From JAAYRQ01 sp035647815 (lineage in GTDB: Bacteria; Bacillota; Syntrophomonadia; Syntrophomonadales; Syntrophomonadaceae), in the NCBI GenBank assembly GCA_035647815.1, contig DASRMR010000028.1, positions 1 to 64,000 on the forward strand: a stretch of 64,000 nt of DNA, read 5' to 3'. The position numbers and the translations under genes were made by a program. Below, piece by piece: positions 25,810 to 35,174 of the stretch. The notes below the pieces were generated by a model. The model made no database searches and had not been told where the DNA came from. It saw nothing but the letters and a program-made list of their open reading frames with translations. Positions within the stretch are counted from its first letter, which is position 1; every line of letters begins with the position of its first letter.

Positions 25810-26634
25810 GTGAGAAGAAATTTAATATTATTTTTATGTTTGTTGTTATCATTTGGTTTTTTAGCCGGATGTGGTAATGATGTTGCCAATGATGAAGTTG
25901 CAAACGAAGCTCAAAACTCAAAGTTAGTAGTAGGTGCTACTGCTAAACCGCATGCTGAAATCTTGGAAGTAGTCAAACCTTTATTAGCTAATGAAGGTAT
26001 CGATTTAGTTATTAAGGAATTTACAGATTATGTATTAATAAATCCAGCATTACAAGAAGGGCAAGTTGATGCTAACTTCTTTCAACATACTCCATTTTTA
26101 GATGAATATAATGATAAAAACAAATCCGATCTTAAAGTAGTAATCCAGGTTCATAACGAACCTATGGGAATTTACTCTAAATCCATTACAGATTTTCAAG
26201 ATCTTCCTGATGGTGCGACAGTTGGAATACCTAATGATGCTACAAATGGTGGAAGAGCATTATTAGTTGTAGAACAAGCCGGATTAATCAAAATTAAAGA
26301 TGGTGTAGGTGTTAATGCAACAGATAGAGATATAGTAGAAAATCCACAAAAACTTATATTTCAGATGATGGATGCACCTATGCTACCTAGAGCTTTAGAA
26401 GATCTTCCTATGTGTGTTATTAATAGTAACTTCGCATTAGAAGCTGATCTTAATCCAGTAAGCGATTCTATTTTCATGGAACCTTCTGATTCTCCATTTG
26501 CTAATGTATTAGTAGTAAAATCTGGTGATGAAACTAAAGAAGATATCCAAAAACTCGCTAAAGCTTTACAATCTGAAGAAGTAAAGGTTTTCTTAGAAGA
26601 AACTTATAAAGGTGCTTGTGTACCGTCATTCTAA
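25810..26634 (+). CDS. metQ: Methionine-binding lipoprotein MetQ
   Basis: This 274-residue substrate-binding lipoprotein of the NlpA/MetQ family has a signal peptide with lipobox LAGC near residue 21 and the family segments VGATAKPHAEILE, DANFFQHTPFLDEYN and VGIPNDATNGGRALL. It captures methionine outside the membrane and hands it to MetI. GTG start after AGGAGG, four bases downstream of metI; the third gene of the operon, closed by a terminator. Confidence 0.95.
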   Translation: MRRNLILFLCLLLSFGFLAGCGNDVANDEVANEAQNSKLVVGATAKPHAEILEVVKPLLANEGIDLVIKEFTDYVLINPALQEGQVDANFFQHTPFLDEYNDKNKSDLKVVIQVHNEPMGIYSKSITDFQDLPDGATVGIPNDATNGGRALLVVEQAGLIKIKDGVGVNATDRDIVENPQKLIFQMMDAPMLPRALEDLPMCVINSNFALEADLNPVSDSIFMEPSDSPFANVLVVKSGDETKEDIQKLAKALQSEEVKVFLEETYKGACVPSF

Positions 26635-26664
26635 ACCTTACTAAATGGGAAACACTATAAACGA

Positions 26665-26696
26665 AAAAAGCCGCAGTAATTAAAACTGCGGCTTTT
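26665..26696. terminator. Terminator of metNIQ
   Basis: AAAAGCCGCAG pairs with CTGCGGCTTTT, between the convergent metQ and DUF1646 genes. Confidence 0.9.
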
Positions 26697-26774
26697 CTTA
26701 TTATTACTATTGTTTTTTTACCTACCAAAAGCTGATTTGACAGTAGTTGTAGATAAGTTTTTCTTATTGCCTGA

Positions 26775-27845
26775 CTAGATTACAAAAAGAATAACATAAA
26801 ATATAGCCATGGTTATGACTCCAATAGGAAGACCAATTTTAGCCCATTCAGTACTAGTGATTTTTAATTTAGATGCTGAAATAATATTAGGGATATTACC
26901 TGGTATGAGCATACCACCAGCAATAATTAGACCCATTAAAATAGCTTCGATTTGCATTAAACTCATCTTATTACTAATTTCAGCTGCTGCTAATGTTGCA
27001 TTATCTAAAACTGCTGAAACAGAGTTGACCCAGTAAAGTAATCTGTAATCAAGTGTTAATATATATTTATCAATAAGTGGTACAAAACCTTCACCTAAAA
27101 ATGTTAAAGCCATAACAAAAAGAAAGATTTTAAATGCTCTAATAATTATACTGCTCCAAGTATCTTGTTCCATTTCAGGATCTTCTTCAAGTGCCGATCC
27201 ATCAACAGTAGCTGCTATACCTGTATCAGCAATATCCTCTTGTCCACGTAGTGCCCAAGATGTATAAAGAGCACCTAATACTCCAAAAACAACAACTCCT
27301 GGAATTATAAATTTACCTAATAGTTTTAGTAAATAGAAAAACTCTTCATCTAGCTTGGCTATTGTTATAGTCGCTAGTGGTTCTCCAATCGGAGTCAAAG
27401 CTGCACCCATGCCGATAGAATAACAAGATAAAATGACAATAACTATTTTATGTTTTCTTTCTAAAGGTAGTAAAGCAATAATCTCCACTAATACAATAGC
27501 AGCTATAATTGCTGTAATTAGACTAGAAAGAAGTCCTAACACAATAATTATTAGAGCAACTACTAATGGAATTGGAATAACTTCAAAAACCTTAGTCATA
27601 AAAGCTTGAAATCTTTCCCGTAATAAATAGAAAAGAGCCCCAGCAACCAACACTGCCGTCGCTATCGGTATCGGATGTTGTAAGGCCTCAAAAATTAATT
27701 CTTTAGTCATCAAACCGGAAATTAAAACAGCTGCTATTCCCATTATAAACAGGAAGATTTCCAATTGCTCTTCTACAATCTTCACCGCAAAAGGAAGAGT
27801 TAAAACTAGTAGTAATATCACTATAAGACCTGCCATCATGTACAT
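26775..27845 (-). CDS. DUF1646-family polytopic membrane protein (putative ion transporter)
   Basis: This protein of about 356 residues has ten or so membrane spans. It begins MYMMAGLIVILLLVLTLPF and contains KIVEEQLEIFLFIMG and GAALTPIGEPLATI; the two-fold arrangement with a TPIGEP-type loop resembles ion-transporter-superfamily (arsenite/sodium-proton antiporter-like) proteins. I place it in DUF1646; the transported ion is unknown. Start at ATG 27845, eight bases after GAGGAGAG; the longer frame begins in the RBS. It is a single gene between two strong terminators. Confidence 0.75.
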   Translation of the reverse strand: MYMMAGLIVILLLVLTLPFAVKIVEEQLEIFLFIMGIAAVLISGLMTKELIFEALQHPIPIATAVLVAGALFYLLRERFQAFMTKVFEVIPIPLVVALIIIVLGLLSSLITAIIAAIVLVEIIALLPLERKHKIVIVILSCYSIGMGAALTPIGEPLATITIAKLDEEFFYLLKLLGKFIIPGVVVFGVLGALYTSWALRGQEDIADTGIAATVDGSALEEDPEMEQDTWSSIIIRAFKIFLFVMALTFLGEGFVPLIDKYILTLDYRLLYWVNSVSAVLDNATLAAAEISNKMSLMQIEAILMGLIIAGGMLIPGNIPNIISASKLKITSTEWAKIGLPIGVITMAIFYVILFVI

Positions 27846-27984
27846 TCCATTATCTCTCCTCAAAAATCTAATTTGTACCCTATTAAAAGTTACGGCAATC
27901 TGTTTGAAAAATCAAGTCTTAAGTTAGTGTTTTACAGTAAATTTAAATGTAAGATAGTTATGTGTTTTATGCCTTATAAAAATA

Positions 27985-28031
27985 AAAAAACCTAAGCAGG
28001 TAGTGTTGTTCCACACCTGCTTAGGTTTTTT
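27985..28031 (-). terminator. Terminator of the rib operon
   Basis: AAAAAACCTAAGCAGGT pairs with ACCTGCTTAGGTTTTTT, just downstream of ribH. Confidence 0.9.
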
Positions 28032-28048
28032 AATTTCCACGCTATGAT

Positions 28049-28513
28049 TTATAAAGCTTTAAATAAATTAACCATTTCAATAGCACTAACAGCAGAATCT
28101 ACGCCTTTATTCCCGGCTTTAGTGCCAGCTCTTTCAATAGCTTGTTCCAAAGTGTCTGCAGTAACAACCCCAAATATTACTGGTTTTCCTGCATTAAGCC
28201 CTACTTGAGCTACACCTTTGGTTACTTCTGCCGAAACATAATCAAAATGAGGTGTTGCTCCCCTAATTACTGCACCTAAACAAACAATTGCATCATAATC
28301 CTTTTTAGCCATCTGCTGAGCTGCTAGAGGTATTTCAAATGCTCCCGGCACCCAAGCAATATGGATATCATCCTCACTTACTCCATGACGATATAAAGTA
28401 TCTAAACAACCCGATAACAACTTACTAGTAATAAATTCATTAAACCTTCCAACCACTATGCCAATTTTATGTTTTTCTCCGATTAAATTACCTTCTATTA
28501 TCCTTGCCATCAT
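28049..28513 (-). CDS. ribH: 6,7-dimethyl-8-ribityllumazine synthase
   Basis: This 154-residue protein has the lumazine synthase signatures VGRFNEFITSKLL, WVPGAFEIPLAA and CLGAVIRGATPHFDYV, with the catalytic His in the last. It condenses the ribityl-aminouracil with the butanone phosphate made by RibBA. It is the last gene of the FMN-riboswitch operon (ribD-ribE-ribBA-ribH), 19 bases after ribBA. The RBS AGAGGTG precedes a double ATG. Confidence 0.96.
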   Translation of the reverse strand: MMARIIEGNLIGEKHKIGIVVGRFNEFITSKLLSGCLDTLYRHGVSEDDIHIAWVPGAFEIPLAAQQMAKKDYDAIVCLGAVIRGATPHFDYVSAEVTKGVAQVGLNAGKPVIFGVVTADTLEQAIERAGTKAGNKGVDSAVSAIEMVNLFKAL

Positions 28514-28532
28514 CTTTCACCTCTTATATTTA

Positions 28533-29729
28533 TTACATATTAGATAGTAAGTGCCCCATTTTTTCCTTTTTAGTTCTCAGATATCTTTCATTTTCAATCT
28601 TATAAGGTATTTCAATAGGAACTCTTTCAACCACTTCTAAATTATAGCCCTCAAGTCCCTTTATTTTTTTGGGGTTATTAGTCATCAGGCGCATTTTCCT
28701 AACACCTAAATCAACTAATATTTGGGCACCTATACCATAATCTCTTAAATCTGCTGGAAAGCCTAATTCTATATTAGCTTCTACAGTATCTCTACCCATA
28801 TCTTGCAACTTATAAGCTTTAATTTTATTAACTAAGCCAATTCCTCTACCTTCTTGACGCATATAAAGAAGGACACCTTTTCCCTCTTTTTCTATCTTTT
28901 CTAATGCAGCTTCTAATTGTTGCCCACAGTCGCAACGACTAGATCCTAGTACATCACCAGTTAAACATTCTGAGTGAACTCTAACTAAAATAGGTTCATC
29001 TTCACTCCATTCACCTTTCACTAAAGCTATATGACCTTTATTGTCGAGTATAGATTCATATGCAACTGCAGTAAAATCTCCATGCCTAGTCGGTAATTTT
29101 GTATCTTCAACTCTTCTTACTAGTTTCTCTTTACGCCTTCTATATTCAATTAAATCAGCAATTGTTACTATTTTAATATCGTGTTTTTTGGCAAATTCTA
29201 ATAATTGAGGCAATCTGGCCATAGTGCCATCATCATTCATAATTTCGCAAATAACTGCCGCAGGATATAAACCAGCTAGCCTAGCTAAGTCGACAGAACC
29301 TTCAGTATGTCCAGTTCTTCGGAGTACTCCACCTTCTTTATACCTCAAGGGGAATATATGTCCAGGTCTGCGAAAATCAAGTGGTTTACTATTAGGATCA
29401 ATTAATGCTGCAACAGTATCAGCCCTTTCGTGTGCCGATATACCAGTTGAGGTAGTCTTATAATCTACTGAAACTGTAAAAGCAGTATTGAGATTATCAG
29501 TATTGTCTGCTACCATAGCTTGAACTTCTAGCTCATCTAGCCTTTCACCAGTCATAGGTGCACATATTAAACCTCGAGCATAAGTAGCCATAAAGTTGAT
29601 TATTTCCGGTGTAGCCTTTTCTGCCGCTACAATTATGTCACCTTCATTTTCTCTATCCTCATCATCTACTACAATAAGCATTTTCCCAGCATGAATGTCT
29701 TGTATAGCTTCTTCAATCGTGTTTAGCAT
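28533..29729 (-). CDS. ribBA: Bifunctional DHBP synthase / GTP cyclohydrolase II
   Basis: This is a fusion of about 398 residues. The N-terminal DHBP synthase (about 1-200, DDEDRENEGDI and RTGHTEGSVDLA) makes butanone phosphate from ribulose 5-phosphate. The C-terminal GTP cyclohydrolase II (about 205-398) has the zinc cysteines in HSECLTGDVLGSSRCDCG and the LLYMRQEGRGIGL motif, and opens GTP. I chose the ATG at 29729 directly after GAGGAGG. The start overlaps the end of ribE by nothing or a few bases, so coupling is likely. Confidence 0.96.
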   Translation of the reverse strand: MLNTIEEAIQDIHAGKMLIVVDDEDRENEGDIIVAAEKATPEIINFMATYARGLICAPMTGERLDELEVQAMVADNTDNLNTAFTVSVDYKTTSTGISAHERADTVAALIDPNSKPLDFRRPGHIFPLRYKEGGVLRRTGHTEGSVDLARLAGLYPAAVICEIMNDDGTMARLPQLLEFAKKHDIKIVTIADLIEYRRRKEKLVRRVEDTKLPTRHGDFTAVAYESILDNKGHIALVKGEWSEDEPILVRVHSECLTGDVLGSSRCDCGQQLEAALEKIEKEGKGVLLYMRQEGRGIGLVNKIKAYKLQDMGRDTVEANIELGFPADLRDYGIGAQILVDLGVRKMRLMTNNPKKIKGLEGYNLEVVERVPIEIPYKIENERYLRTKKEKMGHLLSNM

Positions 29730-29742
29730 AATCTGTTCCTCC

Positions 29743-30408
29743 TCATATAAAGCCATTTTCTATTAAAAAACTTTGATTCAACGATGATTTGTTCTGATCT
29801 TGACTAGAATTAACTCCCAATAATTTTTCTACATATCTTCCAATAATATCGCTTTCTAAATTAACAGTTATACCTGGTTCTTTGTAGCCTAATGTAGTAT
29901 TTTGAGCAGTATGTGGTATTAAAGAAACCGTAAAACTATCTGCAAATACATCGACTACCGTAAGGCTAATCCCATCTATAGCTATAGACCCTTTTGGCAC
30001 CGTATATTTTAATACTTCTTTTGGCGCAGCTATCTTATAAATTATAGCAATATCTAACTTTTCTTTTAGCTTAATAGTACCTACTGCATCGACATGGCCT
30101 TGTACCAAATGTCCACCTAATCGATCCCCAAGGCTTAATGCTCTTTCCAAATTGACTACACTAGATCCTTTTAATTCTTTAAGATTAGTTTTGTTAAGAG
30201 TTTCAGGCATAACATCAGCTACAAAGTAATTCTTGCTAAACTCGATAACTGTTAGGCAAACTCCATTCACAGCTATACTATCACCTATTTGTACATCTTC
30301 TACTACCTTTTTAGCTCCTATATTAATCTGAAATGAGTGAGTACCCCGACTAATATTCCTAACTACTCCTAACTCCTCAATTATCCCGGTAAATATTTTT
30401 ATCACCAC
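29743..30408 (-). CDS. ribE: Riboflavin synthase alpha subunit
   Basis: Two tandem lumazine-binding repeats (about 5-97 and 101-196) with FTGIIEELG, NGVCLTV, GGHLVQGHVDAVG and IDGISLTVVDV identify riboflavin synthase, which dismutates two lumazines to riboflavin. The frame opens with GTG-GTG overlapping the ribD stop by seven bases. Homologues usually begin at the Met of MFTGIIEE; here that position is an ATA codon about six bases after GGGGTGGTG, so initiation could be unusual. The last 20 residues are a polar tail. Confidence 0.95.
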   Translation of the reverse strand: MVIKIFTGIIEELGVVRNISRGTHSFQINIGAKKVVEDVQIGDSIAVNGVCLTVIEFSKNYFVADVMPETLNKTNLKELKGSSVVNLERALSLGDRLGGHLVQGHVDAVGTIKLKEKLDIAIIYKIAAPKEVLKYTVPKGSIAIDGISLTVVDVFADSFTVSLIPHTAQNTTLGYKEPGITVNLESDIIGRYVEKLLGVNSSQDQNKSSLNQSFLIENGFI

Positions 30409-31514
30409 CCCGTATATGCTTTTATTAAGGTATCATTACCTATTTTTTCTATTTCTATTGATTCCAAAAGATAAGCATCTTGCATAAGATTAACACCTTG
30501 TCCAGTTACAGGCGAAGGCGCTATTCCTCCTACAATCTTAGGTGCTATAAAACACAGAACTTTATCTACTAATTTATCTTGCATAAAACTTGCATTTATT
30601 TGGGCTCCACCTTCTACTAATATACTAGTAATTCCAAATTCTCCGAGCTTATTTAAAACCTCTGTAACATTCAGACAATCTAACTTTCCACTAATCTCAA
30701 TAAGTTCTATGCCTGCATCTGATAATTGCTTAGCTTTGTTTTTATTTTTAATAGTAGCGGTAAAAATTATAGTTTTTTGACTATGAGCAGTTTTTACAAT
30801 ATTACTATCTAGCGGTATTTCTAAAGCCCCATCAATTATTACTCTTATAGGATCCTTTTTATCAGGTAAATCTAAACGAGTATTAAGCATAGGATTATCC
30901 AATAAAACTGTCCCAATACCGACTAAAATTGCATCATAAACATTGCGTAGTTGGTGCACATATTTTCTCGATTCCTCATTACTAACCCATCTAGAATTTC
31001 CAGTGTGGGTAGCTATTTTACCATCTAAAGTCATAGCATATTTCATACAAACAAAGGGTAATTTAGTATTGATGTATTTAAAAAATACCTCATTTTGAAC
31101 TTTAGCTTTTTCTTCTAAAATCCCTACAGTAGTTTTTATTCCAGCCTTTTGTAAAATCTTAAGCCCTCTACCTGCAACTTTAGGATTTTGATCTAAGGTG
31201 GCAATTACTACTTCTTGTATTCCACTAGCAACAATTGCCTCAGCACAAGGAGGGGTTTTCCCATAATGACTACAAGGCTCTAATGTTACATACATAGTAG
31301 CATCCCTAGCCTCACTCCCAGCCTCCTCTAAAGCATGAATTTCAGCATGGGGAGTTCCAGCTTTTTGATGATATCCTTCCCCTATAATCAGACCATTTTT
31401 TACAATAACAGCTCCCACTAATGGATTGGGGTTAGTGCGGCCTAAAGCTCGTCCTGCTAATTCTAAAGCCCTATACATATATTTTTCATGAATTTCTTTC
31501 ATTTTTTGACTCAT
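30402..31514 (-). CDS. ribD: Bifunctional pyrimidine deaminase/reductase
   Basis: This 370-residue enzyme has an N-terminal zinc deaminase (HAEIHALEEAG and EPCSHYGKTPPCAE) and a C-terminal NADPH reductase (from about 150: KYAMTLDGKIAT, ILVEGGAQINASF). It performs the second and third steps of riboflavin synthesis. It is the first gene of the operon, immediately downstream of the FMN riboswitch and terminator. The ATG follows GAGGTG. Confidence 0.96.
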   Translation of the reverse strand: MSQKMKEIHEKYMYRALELAGRALGRTNPNPLVGAVIVKNGLIIGEGYHQKAGTPHAEIHALEEAGSEARDATMYVTLEPCSHYGKTPPCAEAIVASGIQEVVIATLDQNPKVAGRGLKILQKAGIKTTVGILEEKAKVQNEVFFKYINTKLPFVCMKYAMTLDGKIATHTGNSRWVSNEESRKYVHQLRNVYDAILVGIGTVLLDNPMLNTRLDLPDKKDPIRVIIDGALEIPLDSNIVKTAHSQKTIIFTATIKNKNKAKQLSDAGIELIEISGKLDCLNVTEVLNKLGEFGITSILVEGGAQINASFMQDKLVDKVLCFIAPKIVGGIAPSPVTGQGVNLMQDAYLLESIEIEKIGNDTLIKAYTGW

Positions 31515-31532
31515 AATTCACCTCAAAATAGA

Positions 31533-31554
31533 AAAACCCGATTATCATCGGGTT
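31533..31554 (-). terminator. Expression-platform terminator of the FMN riboswitch
   Basis: On the minus strand AACCCGATGATAATCGGGTTTT forms a short terminator just before ribD. A second hairpin at 31581-31600 (GTTATGT/ACATAAC) stands between it and the aptamer and could take part in the switch. Confidence 0.8.
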
Positions 31555-31612
31555 AGCAAAATGCGTATAGAAGTATTGAAGTTATGTTAAAAGACATAAC
31601 TTAATAAGACCC

Positions 31613-31719
31613 CTTCTACCATCCAGACTATTACTGTCGGCATCGGAATTTCACCGAATCATGCTCAAAAGCTTGCGGGCTTTACCGCCGATAGGGAATT
31701 ACACCCATCCCCGAAGAAG
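31613..31719 (-). promoter_or_regulatory. FMN riboswitch (RFN element)
   Basis: Read on the minus strand, the conserved RFN blocks appear in order: CTTCGGGGATGGGTGTAAT, CCCTATCGGCGGTAAAGCCC, GATTCGGTGAAATTCCGATG, CCGACAGTAATAGTCTGGAT and GGTAGAAG, with the closing stem TCTTC/GAAGG. It binds FMN and should cause termination at 31533-31554, repressing ribDE-ribBA-ribH when FMN is plentiful. Confidence 0.97.
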
Positions 31720-31776
31720 ATAAATTTAATATATTATTTGAAAACATAGTAGCATTAGACATTTAAACGGTCAAGT

Positions 31777-32427
31777 TTAAGCTAGGTTTTTCAGATTATT
31801 AACTGCTATATCGATATCTGTCGAATTAAAGATATATGATCCTGCTACTAATACATCACAACCTGCATTTACTACTTCTTGCCCTGTTTGATTATTTATT
31901 CCCCCATCGACTTGAATTAATAAGTCAGAATTATTAGCCTGGGCAAGGTCTTTTACCTGTTTAACTTTATTGATAGCTTGGCGAATAAATTTTTGGCCAC
32001 CAAATCCCGGATTAACACTCATTATCAAAACCAAATCAAGCTCATCGATTATATCCTTTATAAAATGAACAGGAGTGGCAGGATTCAACGCTAGCCCTGC
32101 TTTAGCACCTAAACCCTTAATAAGACTAATAACTCTGTGTAGGTGATTACACGCCTCCCAATGAACAGTTAATAAATCCGCCCCTGCTTCAGCAAAAGCT
32201 GGTATAAGATTTTCCGGCTTTTCAATCATAAGATGAACATCCAGAAACATAGAAGTTTCCTTTTTAATGTTTTTTACTACTTGTGGTCCTATAGTTAGAT
32301 TAGGCACGAAATGCCCATCCATTACATCAATATGTAACCAATCGGCACCAGCTTTTTCAACTCTTTTAATATCAGTCGCTAATCTGGCAAAATCAGCAGA
32401 TAATATTGAAGGAGCAATAATCGTCAT
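31777..32427 (-). CDS. rpe: Ribulose-phosphate 3-epimerase
   Basis: This 216-residue TIM-barrel enzyme interconverts ribulose 5-phosphate and xylulose 5-phosphate. Its signatures are APSILSADFARL, WLHIDVMDGHFVPNLTIG, HLMIEKPE, LIMSVNPGFGGQKFI and QVDGGIN. It abuts rsgA (stop and start adjacent) and is the last gene of the prkC-rsgA-rpe run. GAGAGGTG precedes its ATG. Confidence 0.97.
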   Translation of the reverse strand: MTIIAPSILSADFARLATDIKRVEKAGADWLHIDVMDGHFVPNLTIGPQVVKNIKKETSMFLDVHLMIEKPENLIPAFAEAGADLLTVHWEACNHLHRVISLIKGLGAKAGLALNPATPVHFIKDIIDELDLVLIMSVNPGFGGQKFIRQAINKVKQVKDLAQANNSDLLIQVDGGINNQTGQEVVNAGCDVLVAGSYIFNSTDIDIAVNNLKNLA

Positions 32428-33312
32428 CTAGTAGCACCTCTCGTTTTCTATAACTTCTTGTAACATGGTTAAGTAGTTTTCATAGCGAAATGGGGCTATT
32501 ACACCTTCATCGACTGCTTCTTTGACCCCACAATCATTTTCCTTCCAATGTAAACAATCATTAAATTTACATCTGCTAGTATGCTCGTATAAATCGGGAA
32601 AATATTCGACTAAATCAGCCTTATTTAGTTTAGGTAAATCCAAAATACTAAAACCTGGTGTGTCAGCTATAAGCCCTCCATTATCCAGTGTAAAAAGTTC
32701 CACATGTCTAGTCGTATGTTTACCTCTGCCAATCCTGTCGCTTACTTCTTGAGTTTTTATATTAATACCGTCTATTAATAAGTTTAATAAACTCGACTTT
32801 CCTGCACCAGATGGACCTGCAAATACGGATATTTCACCTTTAATTAAATCTTTTAATGTTTCTATGCCTAGGTTTTTTTTAGTTGAAGTAACTACTACAT
32901 CAACACCTATTGTTGGGTAATATTGCTCGATTAAGTCAGTATCTTTGTTTTTACCTAGGTCTGCTTTATTTAATACTATACAAGGCTTAATGGAATTAAA
33001 ATAAGCTAAAAATAATAATCTATCTAATAATAGTATGCTAGGTGCTGGTCGATCATTAGCTAGCACAATAAATACCTTAGTAATATTAGCAATCCTCGGT
33101 CGATAAAGTTCATTTATTCTAGGCAAGACTTCTTCGATTATCCCTTTGTTAGCTTCTAAAGTTCTTATTATTACTTTATCACCAGTTAATATTATGCCAT
33201 CTTTGACTTTTCCCCTTAGCTTACATTCAAAAACTGTTAGTTCTTTATCTTGAACATAGTAGAAACCACTGTATCTTTTTAATACCAAGCCTTCTACTTT
33301 CTCACCCTTCAT
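32428..33312 (-). CDS. rsgA: Ribosome small subunit biogenesis GTPase RsgA
   Basis: This circularly permuted GTPase of about 294 residues has an N-terminal OB fold (about 1-65), then G4 (VLNKADLG), G1 (GPSGAGKSSLLN) and G3 (DTPGFS) in the permuted order, and a C-terminal zinc-binding segment with the cysteines and histidine in HTSRCKFNDCLHWKENDC. It helps mature the 30S subunit. The ATG at 33312 follows GGGGAGG; the longer frame starts inside that site. It lies between prkC and rpe, the common Firmicutes order. Confidence 0.96.
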   Translation of the reverse strand: MKGEKVEGLVLKRYSGFYYVQDKELTVFECKLRGKVKDGIILTGDKVIIRTLEANKGIIEEVLPRINELYRPRIANITKVFIVLANDRPAPSILLLDRLLFLAYFNSIKPCIVLNKADLGKNKDTDLIEQYYPTIGVDVVVTSTKKNLGIETLKDLIKGEISVFAGPSGAGKSSLLNLLIDGINIKTQEVSDRIGRGKHTTRHVELFTLDNGGLIADTPGFSILDLPKLNKADLVEYFPDLYEHTSRCKFNDCLHWKENDCGVKEAVDEGVIAPFRYENYLTMLQEVIENERCY

Positions 33313-33327
33313 AAAAAACCTCCCCAC

Positions 33328-35169
33328 TTATAGATCAAAAGTTTTATAGGTTTTTCCATTCAATAAAACTTCAGCAGTACCTTGACCATAATAGCTAATC
33401 CCTATATAGACTTGTTCTCCTGCTTTTAACAGTTCATTATAAACTTCTTTTTTACCCTTACCATCATTTACTCTAATTACTACTTTGTAATAATCTTGAT
33501 CTTCAGGTAATTTGAACTCGATAGTTTTAGTCTGCGCTACAGGTCCAGGACCTTTGCTAACAGTAATAATTATACTGCTCTCCTCATCTATTAACACACC
33601 TGCTTCAGTATCTTGGTCTATAACTATATCTTTATAGTATTCATTACTTTCTAGCTTCTTGATTTCCCCTATTAGTAGTTTGTGTTCTTTCAATTTGTTT
33701 CTAGCTTCATCAAGAGTTAAACCAATTAGATTAGGCATTGGTGCACGATCAGGAGCTTCTCCTAGGCTTATCATCAAATCGATGCTAGTGTTTTTTCCAC
33801 TTTTACTGCCAGATGCTGGGTTCTGTGATATTACTACATCTATCGGATATTTACTGTCATGAGCCTTTTGAACTTCACCTACTTCAAAACCCTCATTTTT
33901 TATCATCAGTTTGGCATCAGCAATTTTATAACCTACTACATAAGGCACCTTTTTTAACTCCGCACCTTTGCTAAGAATAACTTTTATCTCCCGACCCTCT
34001 TTTACTTTCATACCCTCTTTAGGGTCTTGAGAAATAACTTGATCAACTTCATAATCATTGCTAAATTCTTTATTAACCAAGGTCATTTTAAGACCTTCTT
34101 TTTCTAATTCATCTTTAGCTTCTTTAATATCCATCCCTACAATATCAGGCACAATTACCTCATTACCAAACAAGTTATTCCCCATCACAAAAAGAACACC
34201 TGATAAAAGACCAATTATAGCTACTACTAAAATAGTCATTCTACCAGTTTTTATTCTCCTCTTTTTCAATTTATCTGCCTCGCTTTCATCAGATAATGGG
34301 GTCATAATTAAAGTATTTTCATTATTAGTCCGGTAAAGATGTTTATTCCCTTCACCTATATGAAGAGATAATAATCTATTTCTCATTTCTTGGGCAGTTT
34401 CAAAGCGCTGATTAGGTATTTTAGACATAGCCTTTAAAACAATATTTTGTAATGAAGTAGGTATATTGTTATTTATTTCTTGTGGTAGTTGGGCTTCATC
34501 ATGAATATGCTTTAAAGCAATAGTAATAGGGCTTTCAGCGTCAAAAGGTATTTTAGCAGTTAGCATTTCATAAAGGACACAGCCAACTGAATAGATATCA
34601 GTAGTCCTTGTAACAGGCTCTCCTTTAGCCTGCTCGGGTGATATGTATTGAACCGTTCCTAAAACATTTTCTCCAAAAGTTATAGTTTCTTTACTTGTTG
34701 CATAAGCAATGCCAAAATCAGCAACTTTCACTATACCCGTGGAGGTAATAAGTATGTTATGTGGTTTTATATCTTTATGTATTATTCCTTGTTCATGAGC
34801 ATGATGAATTCCATCACAAATCATTATAGCAATATCAATTGCCAACTCATTTTCAAGTGGTGCCTTGCGGGCTATTAAATCGCTTAAAGTATCTCCCTCT
34901 ACATATTCCATAACAATAAAGTAGATGTTGCCTTCTTGCCCAACATCAAAAATATTAACTATATTAGGATGTGACAGTTTTGCTACTGAATGAGCCTCAG
35001 TACGGAATTTGTCTACAAAATTGCTATCATTAGAATATTCTTCTTTTAATATTTTTACAGCTACAATTCGGTCTAAAATTTTGCATCTAGCTTTGTAGAC
35101 TAAAGCCATACCACCTTCACCTATTTTTTCTAATAGTTCATAGCGGTTAACTAAAATAGTGCCTTTCAA
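33328..35169 (-). CDS. prkC: PASTA-domain serine/threonine kinase
   Basis: The cytosolic kinase (about 1-275) has GEGGMALVYKA, HKDIKPHNIL and DFGIA. A single membrane span (about 313-331) follows, then three PASTA repeats (about 338-403, 405-472 and 474-541) that sense peptidoglycan fragments or lipid II outside the cell. A further beta-rich module of about 70 residues ends the protein. The catalytic loop reads HKD rather than HRD, which keeps the catalytic Asp. The start is TTG after GGGAGG, five bases from the stp gene, its cognate phosphatase. Confidence 0.96.
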   Translation of the reverse strand: MKGTILVNRYELLEKIGEGGMALVYKARCKILDRIVAVKILKEEYSNDSNFVDKFRTEAHSVAKLSHPNIVNIFDVGQEGNIYFIVMEYVEGDTLSDLIARKAPLENELAIDIAIMICDGIHHAHEQGIIHKDIKPHNILITSTGIVKVADFGIAYATSKETITFGENVLGTVQYISPEQAKGEPVTRTTDIYSVGCVLYEMLTAKIPFDAESPITIALKHIHDEAQLPQEINNNIPTSLQNIVLKAMSKIPNQRFETAQEMRNRLLSLHIGEGNKHLYRTNNENTLIMTPLSDESEADKLKKRRIKTGRMTILVVAIIGLLSGVLFVMGNNLFGNEVIVPDIVGMDIKEAKDELEKEGLKMTLVNKEFSNDYEVDQVISQDPKEGMKVKEGREIKVILSKGAELKKVPYVVGYKIADAKLMIKNEGFEVGEVQKAHDSKYPIDVVISQNPASGSKSGKNTSIDLMISLGEAPDRAPMPNLIGLTLDEARNKLKEHKLLIGEIKKLESNEYYKDIVIDQDTEAGVLIDEESSIIITVSKGPGPVAQTKTIEFKLPEDQDYYKVVIRVNDGKGKKEVYNELLKAGEQVYIGISYYGQGTAEVLLNGKTYKTFDL

Positions 35170-35174
35170 ATTGT

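Noticed and set aside
29743..30408. Possible frameshift in ribE
   Set aside because: Both lumazine-binding repeats are complete; only the start codon is unusual.
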